A stretch of DNA of 64,000 bases from Glandiceps talaboti (taxonomy: Eukaryota; Hemichordata; Enteropneusta; Spengelidae): the NCBI RefSeq assembly GCF_964340395.1, contig NC_135557.1, forward strand, positions 3,508,216 to 3,572,215, given 5' to 3'. Below the pieces are notes generated by a model that did no database searches, was not told the DNA's origin, and worked only from the letters and a program-made list of their open reading frames with translations. Of the stretch, positions 13,901 to 27,439 are shown piece by piece. The translations under genes and the position numbers were made by a program. Numbering within the stretch: the stretch's first letter is position 1; each line of letters opens with the position of its first letter.

Positions 13901-16068
13901 TTTTTGAAAAGAAATTACCACTGATAATAAAGTTATGCTAATCTTCAAAATATAACTTCATTCAGCTACAATCTACTTGTGACACAAGTTTGTCACTACT
14001 TGTCATGTGCTTAGTACTGACGAAAGACCCTTTAGTTAACATGTACTTTCCATTGGTGAAGGAAAACAATATTGGGCAACAAAACCTAATGACCATTTTC
14101 AGTAATTTGATAATTCCAAAATCTTCACTTACTTCTTCTGCTTCTTGATTGAATGTCTGATCTCCATCTATCATCTGTGTTCGTGCCATCTTCCTTGGCC
14201 TTGGGGTTCCATCCTGAAAGGAATGAATCAAACAATACAGTATGAACTTATTGATGGAATGAAATAACAGTCATTTCAATTTTAATATTAACTCTTAAAG
14301 TTGTCACTACTCAATTTAACCTTTTTGAAAAGATATTACCACTGATAATAAAGTTATTCTAATCTTCAAAATATAACTTCATTCAGCTACAATCTACTTG
14401 TGACACAAGTTTGTCACTACTTGTCATGTGCTTAGTACTGACAAAAGACCCTTTAGTTAACGTGTACTTTCCATTGGTGAAGGAAAACAATATTGGGCAA
14501 CAAAACCTAATGATCATTTTCAGTAATTTTACAATTCCAAAATCTTCACTTACTTCTTCTGCTTCTTGATTGAATGTCAGATCTTCATCTGTCATCTATG
14601 TTCGTGCCATCTTCCTTGGCCTTGGGGTTCCATCCTGAAAGGAATGAATCAAACAATACAGTATGAACTTATTGATGGAATGAAATAACAATCATTTCAA
14701 TTTTAAAAGTTACTCTTAAAGTTGTCACTACTCAATTTAACCTTTTTGAAAAGATATTACCACAGATAATAAAGTTATGCTAATCTTCAAAATATAACTT
14801 CATTCAGCTACAATCTACTTGTGACACAAGGTTGTCACTACTTGTCATGTGCTTAGTACTGACGAAAGACCCTTTAGTTAACATGTACTTTCCATTGGTG
14901 AAGGAAAACAATATTGGGCAACAAAACCTAATGACCATTTTCAGTAATTTGATAATTCCAAAATCTTCACTTACTTCTTCTGCTTCTTGATTGAATGTCT
15001 GATCTCCATCTGTCATCTGTGTTCGTGCCATCTTCCTTGGCCTTGGGGTTCCATCCTGAAAGGAATGAATCAAACAATACAGTATCAACTTATTGATGGA
15101 ATGAAATAACAGTCATTTCAATTTTAATATTTACTCTTAAAGTTCTCACTTCTCAATTTAACCTTTTTGAAAAGATATTACCACTGATAATAAAGTTATG
15201 CTAATCTATAAAATAGAACTTCATTCAGCTACAATCTACTTGTGACACAAGGTTGTCATTACTTGTCATGTGCTTAGTTCTGACAAAAGACCCTTTAGTT
15301 AACTTGTACTTTCCATTGGTGAAGGAAAACAATATTGGGCAACAAAACCTAATGACCATTTTCAGTAATTTTACAATTCCAAAATTTTCACTTACTTCTT
15401 CCGCTTCTTGATTTGCTGTCTGATCTTCATCTGTCATCTATCTTCGTGCCATCTTCCTTGGCCTTGGGGTTCCATCCTGAAAGGAATGAATCAAACAATA
15501 CAGTATGAACTTATTGATGGAATGAAATAACAGTCATTTCAATTTTAATATTTACTCTTAAAGTTGTCACTACTCAATTTAACCTTTTTGAAAAGATATT
15601 ACCACTGATAATAAAGTTATGCTAATCTCCAAAATATTACTTAATTCAGCTACAATCTACTTGTGACACAAGTTTGTCACTACTTGTCATGTGCTTAGTA
15701 CTGACGAAATACCCTTTAGTTAACATGTGCTTTCCATTGGTGAAGAAAAAAACAATATTGGGCAACAAAACCTAATGACAATTTTCAATAATTGTACAAT
15801 TCCAAAATCTTCACTTACTTCTTCCGCTTCTTGATTGGCTGTCTGATCTTCATCTGTCATCTATCTTCGTGCCATCTTCCTTGGCCTTGGGGTTCCATCC
15901 TGAAAGGAATGAATCAAACAATACAGTATGAACTTATTGATGGAATGAAAAAACAGTCATTTCAATTTTAATATTTACTCTTAAAGTTGTCACTACTCAA
16001 TTTAACCTTTTTGAAAAGAAATTACCACTGATAATAAAGTTATGCTAATCTTCAAAATATAACTTCAT
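10985..16068 (-). repeat. Higher-order repeat of 6 then 5 units
   Basis: A distinctive unit type (GACGAAATACCC, with TGTGCTTTCC) recurs near 11,070, 13,595 and 15,705, giving spacings of about 2,526 and 2,107 bp, i.e. six and five units. The units between these markers also correspond pairwise (e.g. exon blocks at 11,605 and 14,133; 12,447 and 14,975). This indicates block duplication with one unit lost. Confidence 0.75.
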
Positions 16069-19000
16069 TCAGCTACAATCTACTTGTGACACAAGTTTGT
16101 CACTACTTGTCATGTGCTTAGTACTGACGAAAGACCCTTTAGTTAACATGTACTTTCCATTGGTGAAGGAAAACAATATTGGGCAACAAAACCTAATGAC
16201 CATTTTCAGTAATTTGATAATTCCAAAATCTTCACTTACTTCTTCTGCTTCTTGATTGAATGTCTGATCTCCATCTGTCATCTGTGTTCGTGCCATCTTC
16301 CTTGGCCTTGGGGTTCCATCCTGAAAGGAATGAATCAAACAATACAGTATGAACTTATTGATGGAATGAAATAACAGTCATTTCAATTTTAATATTAACT
16401 CTTAAAGTTGTCACTACTCAATTTAACCTTTTTGAAAAGATATTACCACTGATAATAAAGTTATTCTAATCTTCAAAATATAACTTCATTCAGCTACAAT
16501 CTACTTGTGACACAAGTTTGTCACTACTTGTCATGTGCTTAGTACTGACAAAAGACCCTTTAGTTAACGTGTACTTTCCATTGGTGAAGGAAAACAATAT
16601 TGGGCAACAAAACCTAATGATCATTTTCAGTAATTTTACAATTCCAAAATCTTCACTTACTTCTTCTCCTTCTTGATTGAATGTCTGATCTTCATCTGTC
16701 ATCTATGTTCGTGCCATCTTCCTTGGCCTTGGGGTTCCATCCTGAAAGGAATGAATCAAACAATACAGTATGAACTTATTGATGGAATGAAATAACAATC
16801 ATTTCAATTTTAAAAGTTACTCTTAAAGTTGTCACTACTCAATTTAACCTTTTTGAAAAGATATTACCACAGATAATAAAGTTATGCTAATCTTCAAAAT
16901 ATAACTTCATTCAGCTACAATCTACTTGTGACACAAGGTTGTCACTACTTGTCATGTGCTTAGTACTGACGAAAGACCCTTTAGTTAACATGTACTTTCC
17001 ATTGCTGAAGGAAAACAATATTGGGCAACAAAACCTAATGACCATTTTCAGTAATTTGATAATTCCAAAATCTTCACTTACTTCTTCTGCTTCTTGATTG
17101 AATGTCTGATCTCCATCTGTCATCTATCTTCGTGCCATCTTCCTTGGCCTTGGGGTTCCATCCTGAAAGGAATGAATCAAACAATACAGTATGAACTTAT
17201 TGATGGAATGAAAAAACAGTCATTTCAATTTTAATATTTACTCTTAAAGTTGTCACTACTCAATTTAACCTTTTTGAAAAGATATTACCACTGATAATAA
17301 AGTTATGCTGATCTTCAAAATATAACTTCATTCAGCTACAATCTACTTGTGACACAAGTTTGTCACTACTTGTCATGTGCTTAGTACTGACGAAAGACCC
17401 TTTAGTTAACATGTACTTTCCATTGGTGAAGGAAAACAATATTGGGCAACAAAACCTAATGACCATTTTCAGTAATTTGATAATTCCAAAATCTTCACTT
17501 ACTTCTTCTGCTTCTTGATTGAATGTCTGATCTCCATCTGTCATCTGTGTTCGTGCCATCTTCCTTGGCCTTGGGGTTCCATCCTGAAAGGAATGAATCA
17601 AACAATACAGTATGAACTTATTGATGGAATGAAATAACAGTCATTTCAATTTTAATATTAACTCTTAAAGTTGTCACTACTCAATTTAACCTTTTTGAAA
17701 AGATATTACCACTGATAATAAAGTTATTCTAATCTTCAAAATATAACTTCATTCAGCTACAATCTACTTGTGACACAAGTTTGTCACTACTTGTCATGTG
17801 CTTAGTACTGACAAAAGACCCTTTAGTTAACGTGAACTTTCCATTGGTGAAGGAAAACAATATTGGGCAACAAAACCTAATGATCATTTTCAGTAATTTT
17901 ACAATTCCAAAATCTTCACTTACTTCTTCTCCTTCTTGATTGAATGTCAGATCTTCATCTATCGTCTATGTTCGTGCCATCTTCCTTGGCCTTGGGGTTC
18001 CATCCTGAAAGGAATGAATCAAACAATACAGTATGAACTTATTGATGGAATGAAATAACAATCATTTCAATTTTAAAAGTTACTCTTAAAGTTGTCACTA
18101 CTCAATTTAACCTTTTTGAAAAGATATTACCACAGATAATAAAGTTATGCTAATCTTCAAAATATAACTTCATTCAGCTACAATCTACTTGTGACACAAG
18201 GTTGTCACTACTTGTCATGTGCTTAGTACTGACGAAAGACCCTTTAGTTAACATGTACTTTCCATTGGTGAAGGAAAACAATATTGGGCAACAAAACCTA
18301 ATGACCATTTTCAGTAATTTGATAATTCCAAAATCTTCACTTACTTCTTCTGCTTCTTGATTGAATGTCTGATCTCCATCTGTCATCTGTGTTCGTGCCA
18401 TCTTCCTTGGCCTTGGGGTTCCATCCTGAAAGGAATGAATCAAACAATACAGTATAAACTTATTGATGGAATGAAATAACAGTCATTTAGATTTTAATAT
18501 TTACTCTTATAATTGCCACTACTCAATTTAACCTTTTTGAAAAGGTACTACCACTGATAATAAAGTTATTCTAATCACCAAAATATTACTTCATTCAGCT
18601 ACATTCTACTTTTGACACAAGGTTGTCACTTCTTGTCATGTGCTCTGTACTGACAAAAGACCCTTTAGTTAACTTGTACTTTCCATTGGTGAAGGACAAA
18701 TAATTTTGGGCAACAAAACCTAATGACCATTTTCAGTAATTCTACAATTCCAAACTCTTCACTTACTTCTTCTGCTTCTTGATTGCCTGTCTGATCTTCA
18801 TCTGCAATCTGTGTTCGTGCCATCTTCCTTGGCCTTTGAGTTCCATCCTGAAAGGAATGAATCAAACAATACAGGATAAACTTATTGAAGGAAAGAAATA
18901 AAAGTCATTTAGATTCTAAAATTTACACTTAAAGTTGCCAATACTCAAATTAACCTCTTTGAAAAGATATTACCACTTGTAACGAAATTATGCTAATCTC

Positions 19001-22000
19001 CCAAATATTACCTCATTCAGCTATAATCTACTTGTGACACAAGGTTGTCACTACTTGTCATGTGCTTAGTACTGACGAAAGACCCTTTAGTTAACATGTA
19101 CTTTCCATTGGTGAAGGAAAACAATATTGGGCAACAAAACCTAATGACCATTTTCAGTAATTTGATAATTCCAAAATCTTCACTTACTTCTTCTGCTTCT
19201 TGATTGAATGTCTGATCTCCATCTGTCATCTGTGTTCGTGCCATCTTCCTTGGCCTTGGGGTTCCATCCTGAAAGGAATGAATCAAACAATACAGTATGA
19301 ACTTATTGATGGAATGAAATAACAGTCATTTCAATTTTAATATTAACTCTTAAAGTTGTCACTACTCAATTTAACCTTTTTGAAAAGATATTACCACTGA
19401 TAATAAAGTTATGCTAATCTTCAAAATATAACTTCATTCAGCTACAATCTACTTGTGACACAAGTTTGTCACTACTTGTCATGTGCTTAGTACTGACAAA
19501 AGACCCTTTAGTTAACGTGTACTTTCCATTGGTGAAGGAAAACAATATTGGGCAACAAAACCTAATGATCATTTTCAGTAATTTTACAATTCCAAAATCT
19601 TCACTTACTTCTTCTCCTTCTTGATTGAATGTCAGATCTTCATCTGTCATCTATGTTCGTGCCATCTTCCTTGGCCTTGGGGTTCCATCCTGAAAGGAAT
19701 GAATCAAACAATACAGTATGAACTTATTGATGGAATGAAATAACAATCATTTCAATTTTAAAAGTTACTCTTAAAGTTGTCACTACTCAATTTAACCTTT
19801 TTGAAAAGATATTACCACAGATAATGAAGTTATGCTAATCTTCAAAATATAACTTCATTCAGCTACAATCTACTTGTGACACAAGGTTGTCACTACTTGT
19901 CATGTGCTTAGTACTGACGAAAGACCCTTTAGTTAACATGTACTTTCCATTGGTGAAGGAAAACAATATTGGGCAACAAAACCTAATGACCATTTTCAGT
20001 AATTTGATAATTCCAAAATCTTCACTTACTTCTTCTGCTTCTTGATTGAATGTCTGATCTCCATCTGTCATCTGTGTTCGTGCCATCTTCCTTGGCCTTG
20101 GGGTTCCATCCTGAAAGGAATGAATCAAACAATACAGTATGAACTTATTGATGGAATGAAATAACAGTCATTTCAATTTTAATATTAACTCTTAAAGTTG
20201 TCACTACTCAATTTAACCTTTTTGAAAAGATATTACCACTGATAATAAAGTTATTCTAATCTTCAAAATATAACTTCATTCAGCTACAATCTACTTGTGA
20301 CACAAGTTTGTCACTACTTGTCATGTGCTTAGTACTGACAAAAGACCCTTTAGTTAACGTGTACTTTCCATTGGTGAAGGAAAACAATATTGGGCAACAA
20401 AACCTAATGATCATTTTCAGTAATTTTACAATTCCAAAATCTTCACTTACTTCTTCTCCTTCTTGATTGAATGTCTGATCTTCATCTGTCATCTATGTTC
20501 GTGCCATCTTCCTTGGCCTTGGGGTTCCATCCTGAAAGGAATGAATCAAACAATACAGTATGAACTTATTGATGGAATGAAATAACAATCATTTCAATTT
20601 TAAAAGTTACTCTTAAAGTTGTCACTACTCAATTTAACCTTTTTGAAAAGATATTACCACAGATAATAAAGTTATGCTAATCTTCAAAATATAACTTCAT
20701 TCAGCTACAATCTACTTGTGACACAAGGTTGTCACTACTTGTCATGTGCTTAGTACTGACGAAAGACCCTTTAGTTAACATGTACTTTCCATTGCTGAAG
20801 GAAAACAATATTGGGCAACAAAACCTAATGACCATTTTCAGTAATTTGATAATTCCAAAATCTTCACTTACTTCTTCTGCTTCTTGATTGAATGTCTGAT
20901 CTCCATCTGTCATCTATCTTCGTGCCATCTTCCTTGGCCTTGGGGTTCCATCCTGAAAGGAATGAATCAAACAATACAGTATGAACTTATTGATGGAATG
21001 AAAAAACAGTCATTTCAATTTTAATATTTACTCTTAAAGTTGTCACTACTCAATTTAACCTTTTTGAAAAGATATTACCACTGATAATAAAGTTATGCTG
21101 ATCTTCAAAATATAACTTCATTCAGCTACAATCTACTTGTGACACAAGTTTGTCACTACTTGTCATGTGCTTAGTACTGACGAAAGACCCTTTAGTTAAC
21201 ATGTACTTTCCATTGGTGAAGGAAAACAATATTGGGCAACAAAACCTAATGACCATTTTCAGTAATTTGATAATTCCAAAATCTTCACTTACTTCTTCTG
21301 CTTCTTGATTGAATGTCTGATCTCCATCTGTCATCTGTGTTCGTGCCATCTTCCTTGGCCTTGGGGTTCCATCCTGAAAGGAATGAATCAAACAATACAG
21401 TATGAACTTATTGATGGAATGAAATAACAGTCATTTCAATTTTAATATTAACTCTTAAAGTTGTCACTACTCAATTTAACCTTTTTGAAAAGATATTACC
21501 ACTGATAATAAAGTTATTCTAATCTTCAAAATATAACTTCATTCAGCTACAATCTACTTGTGACACAAGTTTGTCACTACTTGTCATGTGCTTAGTACTG
21601 ACAAAAGACCCTTTAGTTAACGTGAACTTTCCATTGGTGAAGGAAAACAATATTGGGCAACAAAACCTAATGATCATTTTCAGTAATTTTACAATTCCAA
21701 AATCTTCACTTACTTCTTCTCCTTCTTGATTGAATGTCAGATCTTCATCTATCGTCTATGTTCGTGCCATCTTCCTTGGCCTTGGGGTTCCATCCTGAAA
21801 GGAATGAATCAAACAATACAGTATGAACTTATTGATGGAATGAAATAACAATCATTTCAATTTTAAAAGTTACTCTTAAAGTTGTCACTACTCAATTTAA
21901 CCTTTTTGAAAAGATATTACCACAGATAATAAAGTTATGCTAATCTTCAAAATATAACTTCATTCAGCTACAATCTACTTGTGACACAAGGTTGTCACTA

Positions 22001-23648
22001 CTTGTCATGTGCTTAGTACTGACGAAAGACCCTTTAGTTAACATGTACTTTCCATTGGTGAAGGAAAACAATATTGGGCAACAAAACCTAATGACCATTT
22101 TCAGTAATTTGATAATTCCAAAATCTTCACTTACTTCTTCTGCTTCTTGATTGAATGTCTGATCTCCATCTGTCATCTGTGTTCGTGCCATCTTCCTTGG
22201 CCTTGGGGTTCCATCCTGAAAGGAATGAATCAAACAATACAGTATAAACTTATTGATGGAATGAAATAACAGTCATTTAGATTTTAATATTTACTCTTAT
22301 AATTGCCACTACTCAATTTAACCTTTTTGAAAAGGTACTACCACTGATAATAAAGTTATTCTAATCACCAAAATATTACTTCATTCAGCTACATTCTACT
22401 TTTGACACAAGGTTGTCACTTCTTGTCATGTGCTCTGTACTGACAAAAGACCCTTTAGTTAACTTGTACTTTCCATTGGTGAAGGACAAATAATTTTGGG
22501 CAACAAAACCTAATGACCATTTTCAGTAATTCTACAATTCCAAACTCTTCACTTACTTCTTCTGCTTCTTGATTGCCTGTCTGATCTTCATCTGCAATCT
22601 GTGTTCGTGCCATCTTCCTTGGCCTTTGAGTTCCATCCTGAAAGGAATGAATCAAACAATACAGGATAAACTTATTGAAGGAAAGAAATAAAAGTCATTT
22701 AGATTCTAAAATTTACACTTAAAGTTGCCAATACTCAAATTAACCTCTTTGAAAAGATATTACCACTTGTAACGAAATTATGCTAATCTCCCAAATATTA
22801 CCTCATTCAGCTATAATCTACTTGTGACACAAGGTTGTCACTACTTGTCATGTGCTTAGTACTGACGAAAGACCCTTTAGTTAACATGTACTTTCCATTG
22901 GTGAAGGAAAACAATATTGGGCAACAAAACCTAATGACCATTTTCAGTAATTTGATAATTCCAAAATCTTCACTTACTTCTTCTGCTTCTTGATTGAATG
23001 TCTGATCTCCATCTGTCATCTGTGTTCGTGCCATCTTCCTTGGCCTTGGGGTTCCATCCTGAAAGGAATGAATCAAACAATACAGTATGAACTTATTGAT
23101 GGAATGAAATAACAGTCATTTCAATTTTAATATTAACTCTTAAAGTTGTCACTACTCAATTTAACCTTTTTGAAAAGATATTACCACTGATAATAAAGTT
23201 ATGCTAATCTTCAAAATATAACTTCATTCAGCTACAATCTACTTGTGACACAAGTTTGTCACTACTTGTCATGTGCTTAGTACTGACAAAAGACCCTTTA
23301 GTTAACGTGTACTTTCCATTGGTGAAGGAAAACAATATTGGGCAACAAAACCTAATGATCATTTTCAGTAATTTTACAATTCCAAAATCTTCACTTACTT
23401 CTTCTCCTTCTTGATTGAATGTCAGATCTTCATCTGTCATCTATGTTCGTGCCATCTTCCTTGGCCTTGGGGTTCCATCCTGAAAGGAATGAATCAAACA
23501 ATACAGTATGAACTTATTGATGGAATGAAATAACAATCATTTCAATTTTAAAAGTTACTCTTAAAGTTGTCACTACTCAATTTAACCTTTTTGAAAAGAT
23601 ATTACCACAGATAATGAAGTTATGCTAATCTTCAAAATATAACTTCAT
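16069..23648 (-). repeat. 3,790-bp higher-order repeat (9 units), two copies
   Basis: Copy 1 is about 16,069-19,858 and copy 2 about 19,859-23,648. Private variants recur exactly 3,790 bp apart: CCATTGCTGAAGG near 17,003 and 20,793; ATCGTCTATG near 17,962 and 21,752; the diverged unit types with exon blocks at 18,767 and 22,557. Long stretches of the two copies read as identical by eye. A third, partial copy continues to about 27.4 kb, with markers at 24,242 and 28,033. Confidence 0.9.
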
Positions 23649-26600
23649 TCAGCTACAATCTACTTGTGACACAAGGTTGTCACTACTTGTCATGTGCTTA
23701 GTACTGACGAAAGACCCTTTAGTTAACATGTACTTTCCATTGGTGAAGGAAAACAATATTGGGCAACAAAACCTAATGACCATTTTCAGTAATTTGATAA
23801 TTCCAAAATCTTCACTTACTTCTTCTGCTTCTTGATTGAATGTCTGATCTCCATCTGTCATCTGTGTTCGTGCCATCTTCCTTGGCCTTGGGGTTCCATC
23901 CTGAAAGGAATGAATCAAACAATACAGTATAAACTTATTGATGGAATGAAATAACAGTCATTTAGATTTTAATATTTACTCTTATAATTGCCACTACTCA
24001 ATTTAACCTTTTTGAAAAGGTACTACCACTGATAATAAAGTTATTCTAATCACCAAAATATTACTTCATTCAGCTACATTCTACTTTTGACACAAGGTTG
24101 TCACTTCTTGTCATGTGCTCTGTACTGACAAAAGACCCTTTAGTTAACTTGTACTTTCCATTGGTGAAGGACAAATAATTTTGGGCAACAAAACCTAATG
24201 ACCATTTTCAGTAATTCTACAATTCCAAACTCTTCACTTACTTCTTCTGCTTCTTGATTGCCTGTCTGATCTTCATCTGCAATCTGTGTTCGTGCCATCT
24301 TCCTTGGCCTTTGAGTTCCATCCTGAAAGGAATGAATCAAACAATACAGGATAAACTTATTGAAGGAAAGAAATAAAAGTCATTTAGATTCTAAAATTTA
24401 CACTTAAAGTTGCCAATACTCAAATTAACCTCTTTGAAAAGATATTACCACTTGTAACGAAATTATGCTAATCTCCCAAATATTACCTCATTCAGCTACA
24501 ATCTACTTGTGACATCAGGTTGTCACTACTTGTCATGTGCTTAGTACTGACAAAAGACCCTTTGGTTAACTTGTACTTTCCATTGGTGAAGGAAAAATAA
24601 TATTGGGCAACAAAACCTAATGACCATTTTCAGTAATTTTACAATTCCAAACTCTTCACTTACTTCTTCTGCTTTTTGATTTCCTGTCTGGTCTTCATCT
24701 GCCATCTGTGTTCGTGCCATTTTCCGTGGCCTTGGAGTTCTATCCTGAAAAGAATGAATCAAACAATACAGGATAAACTTATTGATGGAATGAAATAAAA
24801 GTCATTTCAATTTTAATATTTACTCTTAAAGTTGTCACTACTCAATTTAAACTTTTTGAAAAGATATTACCACTGATAATAAAGTTATTCTTATCTCAAA
24901 AATATTACTTCATTCAGCTACAATCTACTTGTGACACAAGTTTGTCACTACTTGTCATGTGTTTAATACTGACGAAAGACCCTTTAGTTAACATGTACTT
25001 TCCATTGGTGAAGGAAAACAATATTGGGCAACAAAACCTAATGACCATTTTCAGTAATTTGATAATTCCAAAATCTTCACTTACTTCTTCCGCTTCTTGA
25101 TTGGCTGTCTGATCTTCATCTGTCATCTATCTTCGTGCCATCTTCCTTGGCCTTGGGGTTCCATCCTGAAAGGAATTAATCAAACAATACAGTATGAACT
25201 TATTGATGGAATGAAATAACAGTCATTTCAATTTTAATATTTACTCTTGAATTTGTCACTACTCAATTTAACCTTTTTGAAAAGATATTACCACTGATAA
25301 TAAAGTTATGCTAATCTTCAAAATATAACATCATTCAGCTACAATCCACTTGTGACACAAGGTTGTCACTACTTGTCATGTGCTTAGTACTGACAAAAGA
25401 CCCTTTAGTTAACTTGTACTTTCCATTGGTGAAGGAAAACAATATTGGGCAACAAAACCTAATGACCATTTTCAGTAATTTGATAATTCCAAAATCTTCA
25501 CTTACTTCTTCCGCTTCTTGATTGGCTGTCTGATCTTCATCTGTCATCTATCTTCGTGCCATCTTCCTTGGCCTTGGGGTTCCATCCTGAAAGGAATTAA
25601 TCAAACAATACAGTATGAACTTATTGATGGAATGAAATAACAGTCATTTCAATTTTAATATTTACTCTTGAATTTGTCACTACTCAATTTAACCTTTTTG
25701 AAAAGATATTACCACTGATAATAAAGTTATGCTAATCTTCAAAATATAACATCATTCAGCTACAATCTACTTGTGACACAAGGTTGTCACTACTTGTCAT
25801 GTGCTTAGTACTGACAAAAGACCCTTTAGTTAACTTGTACTTTCCATTGGTGAAGGAAAACAATATTGAGCAACAAAACCTAATGACCATTTTCAGTAAT
25901 TTTACAATTCCAAAATCTTCACTTACTTCATTCGCTTCTTGATTTGCTGTCTGATCTTCATCTGTCATCTGTGTTCGTGCCATCTTCCTTGGCCTTGGGG
26001 TTCCATCCTGAAAGGAATTAATCAAACAATACAGTATGAACTTATTGATGGAATGAAATAACAGTCATTTCAATTTTAAAATTTACTCTTAAAGTTGTCA
26101 CTACTCAATTTAACCTTTTTAAAAAGATATTACCACTGATAATAAAGTTATTCTAATCTCCAAAATATAACTTCATTCAGCTAAAATCTACTTGTGACAC
26201 AAGGTTGTCACTACTTGTCATGTGCTTAGTACTGACAAAAGACCCTTTAGTTAACTTGTACTTTCCATTGGTGAAGAAAAAAACAATATTTGGCAACAAA
26301 ACCTAATGACAATTATCAATAATTTTACAATTCCAAAATCTTCACTTACTTCTTCCGCTTCTTGATTGGCTGTCTGATCTTCATCTGTCATCTATCTTCG
26401 TGCCATCTTCCTTGGCCTTGGGGTTCCATCCTGAAAGGAATTAATCAAACAATACAGTATGAACTTATTGATGGAATGAAATAACAGTCATTTCAATTTT
26501 AATATTTACTCTTGAATTTGTCACTACTCAATTTAACCTTTTTGAAAAGATATTACCACTGATAATAAAGTTATGCTAATCTTCAAAATATAACATCATT

Positions 26601-27439
26601 CAGCTACAATCTACTTGTGACACAAGGTTGTCACTACTTGTCATGTGCTTAGTACTGACAAAAGACCCTTTAGTTAACTTGTACTTTCCATTGGTGAAGG
26701 AAAACAATATTGAGCAACAAAACCTAATGACCATTTTCAGTAATTTTACAATTCCAAAATCTTCACTTACTTCTTTCGCTTCTTGATTAGCTGTCTGATC
26801 TTCATCTGTCATCTGTGTTCGTGCCATCTTCCTTGGCCTTGGGGTTCCATCCTGAAAGGAATGAATCAAACAATACAGTATGAACTTATTGATGGAATGA
26901 AATAACAGTCATTTCAATTTTAATATTTACTCTTAAAGTTCTCACTTCTCAATTTAACCTTTTTGAAAAGATATTACCACTGATAATAAAGTTATGCTAA
27001 TCTATAAAATATAACTTCATTCAGCTACAATCTACTTGTGACACAAGGTTGTCACTACTTGTCATGTGCTTAGTTCTGACAAAAGACCCTTTAGTTAACT
27101 TGTACTTTCCATTGGTGAAGGAAAACAATATTGGGCAACAAAACCTAATGACCATTTTCAGTAATTTTACAATTTCAAAATCTTCACTTACTTCTTCCGC
27201 TTCTTGATTGGCTGTCTGATCTTCATCTGTCATCTATCTTCGTGCCATCTTCCTTGGCCTTGGGGTTCCATCCTGAAAGGAATGAATCAAACAATACAGT
27301 ATGAACTTATTGATGGAATGAAATAAGTCATTTCAATTTTAATATTTACTCTTAAAGTTGTCACTACTCAATTTAACCTTTTTGAAAAGATATTACCACT
27401 GATAATAAAGTTATGCTAATCTCCAAAATATTACTTAAT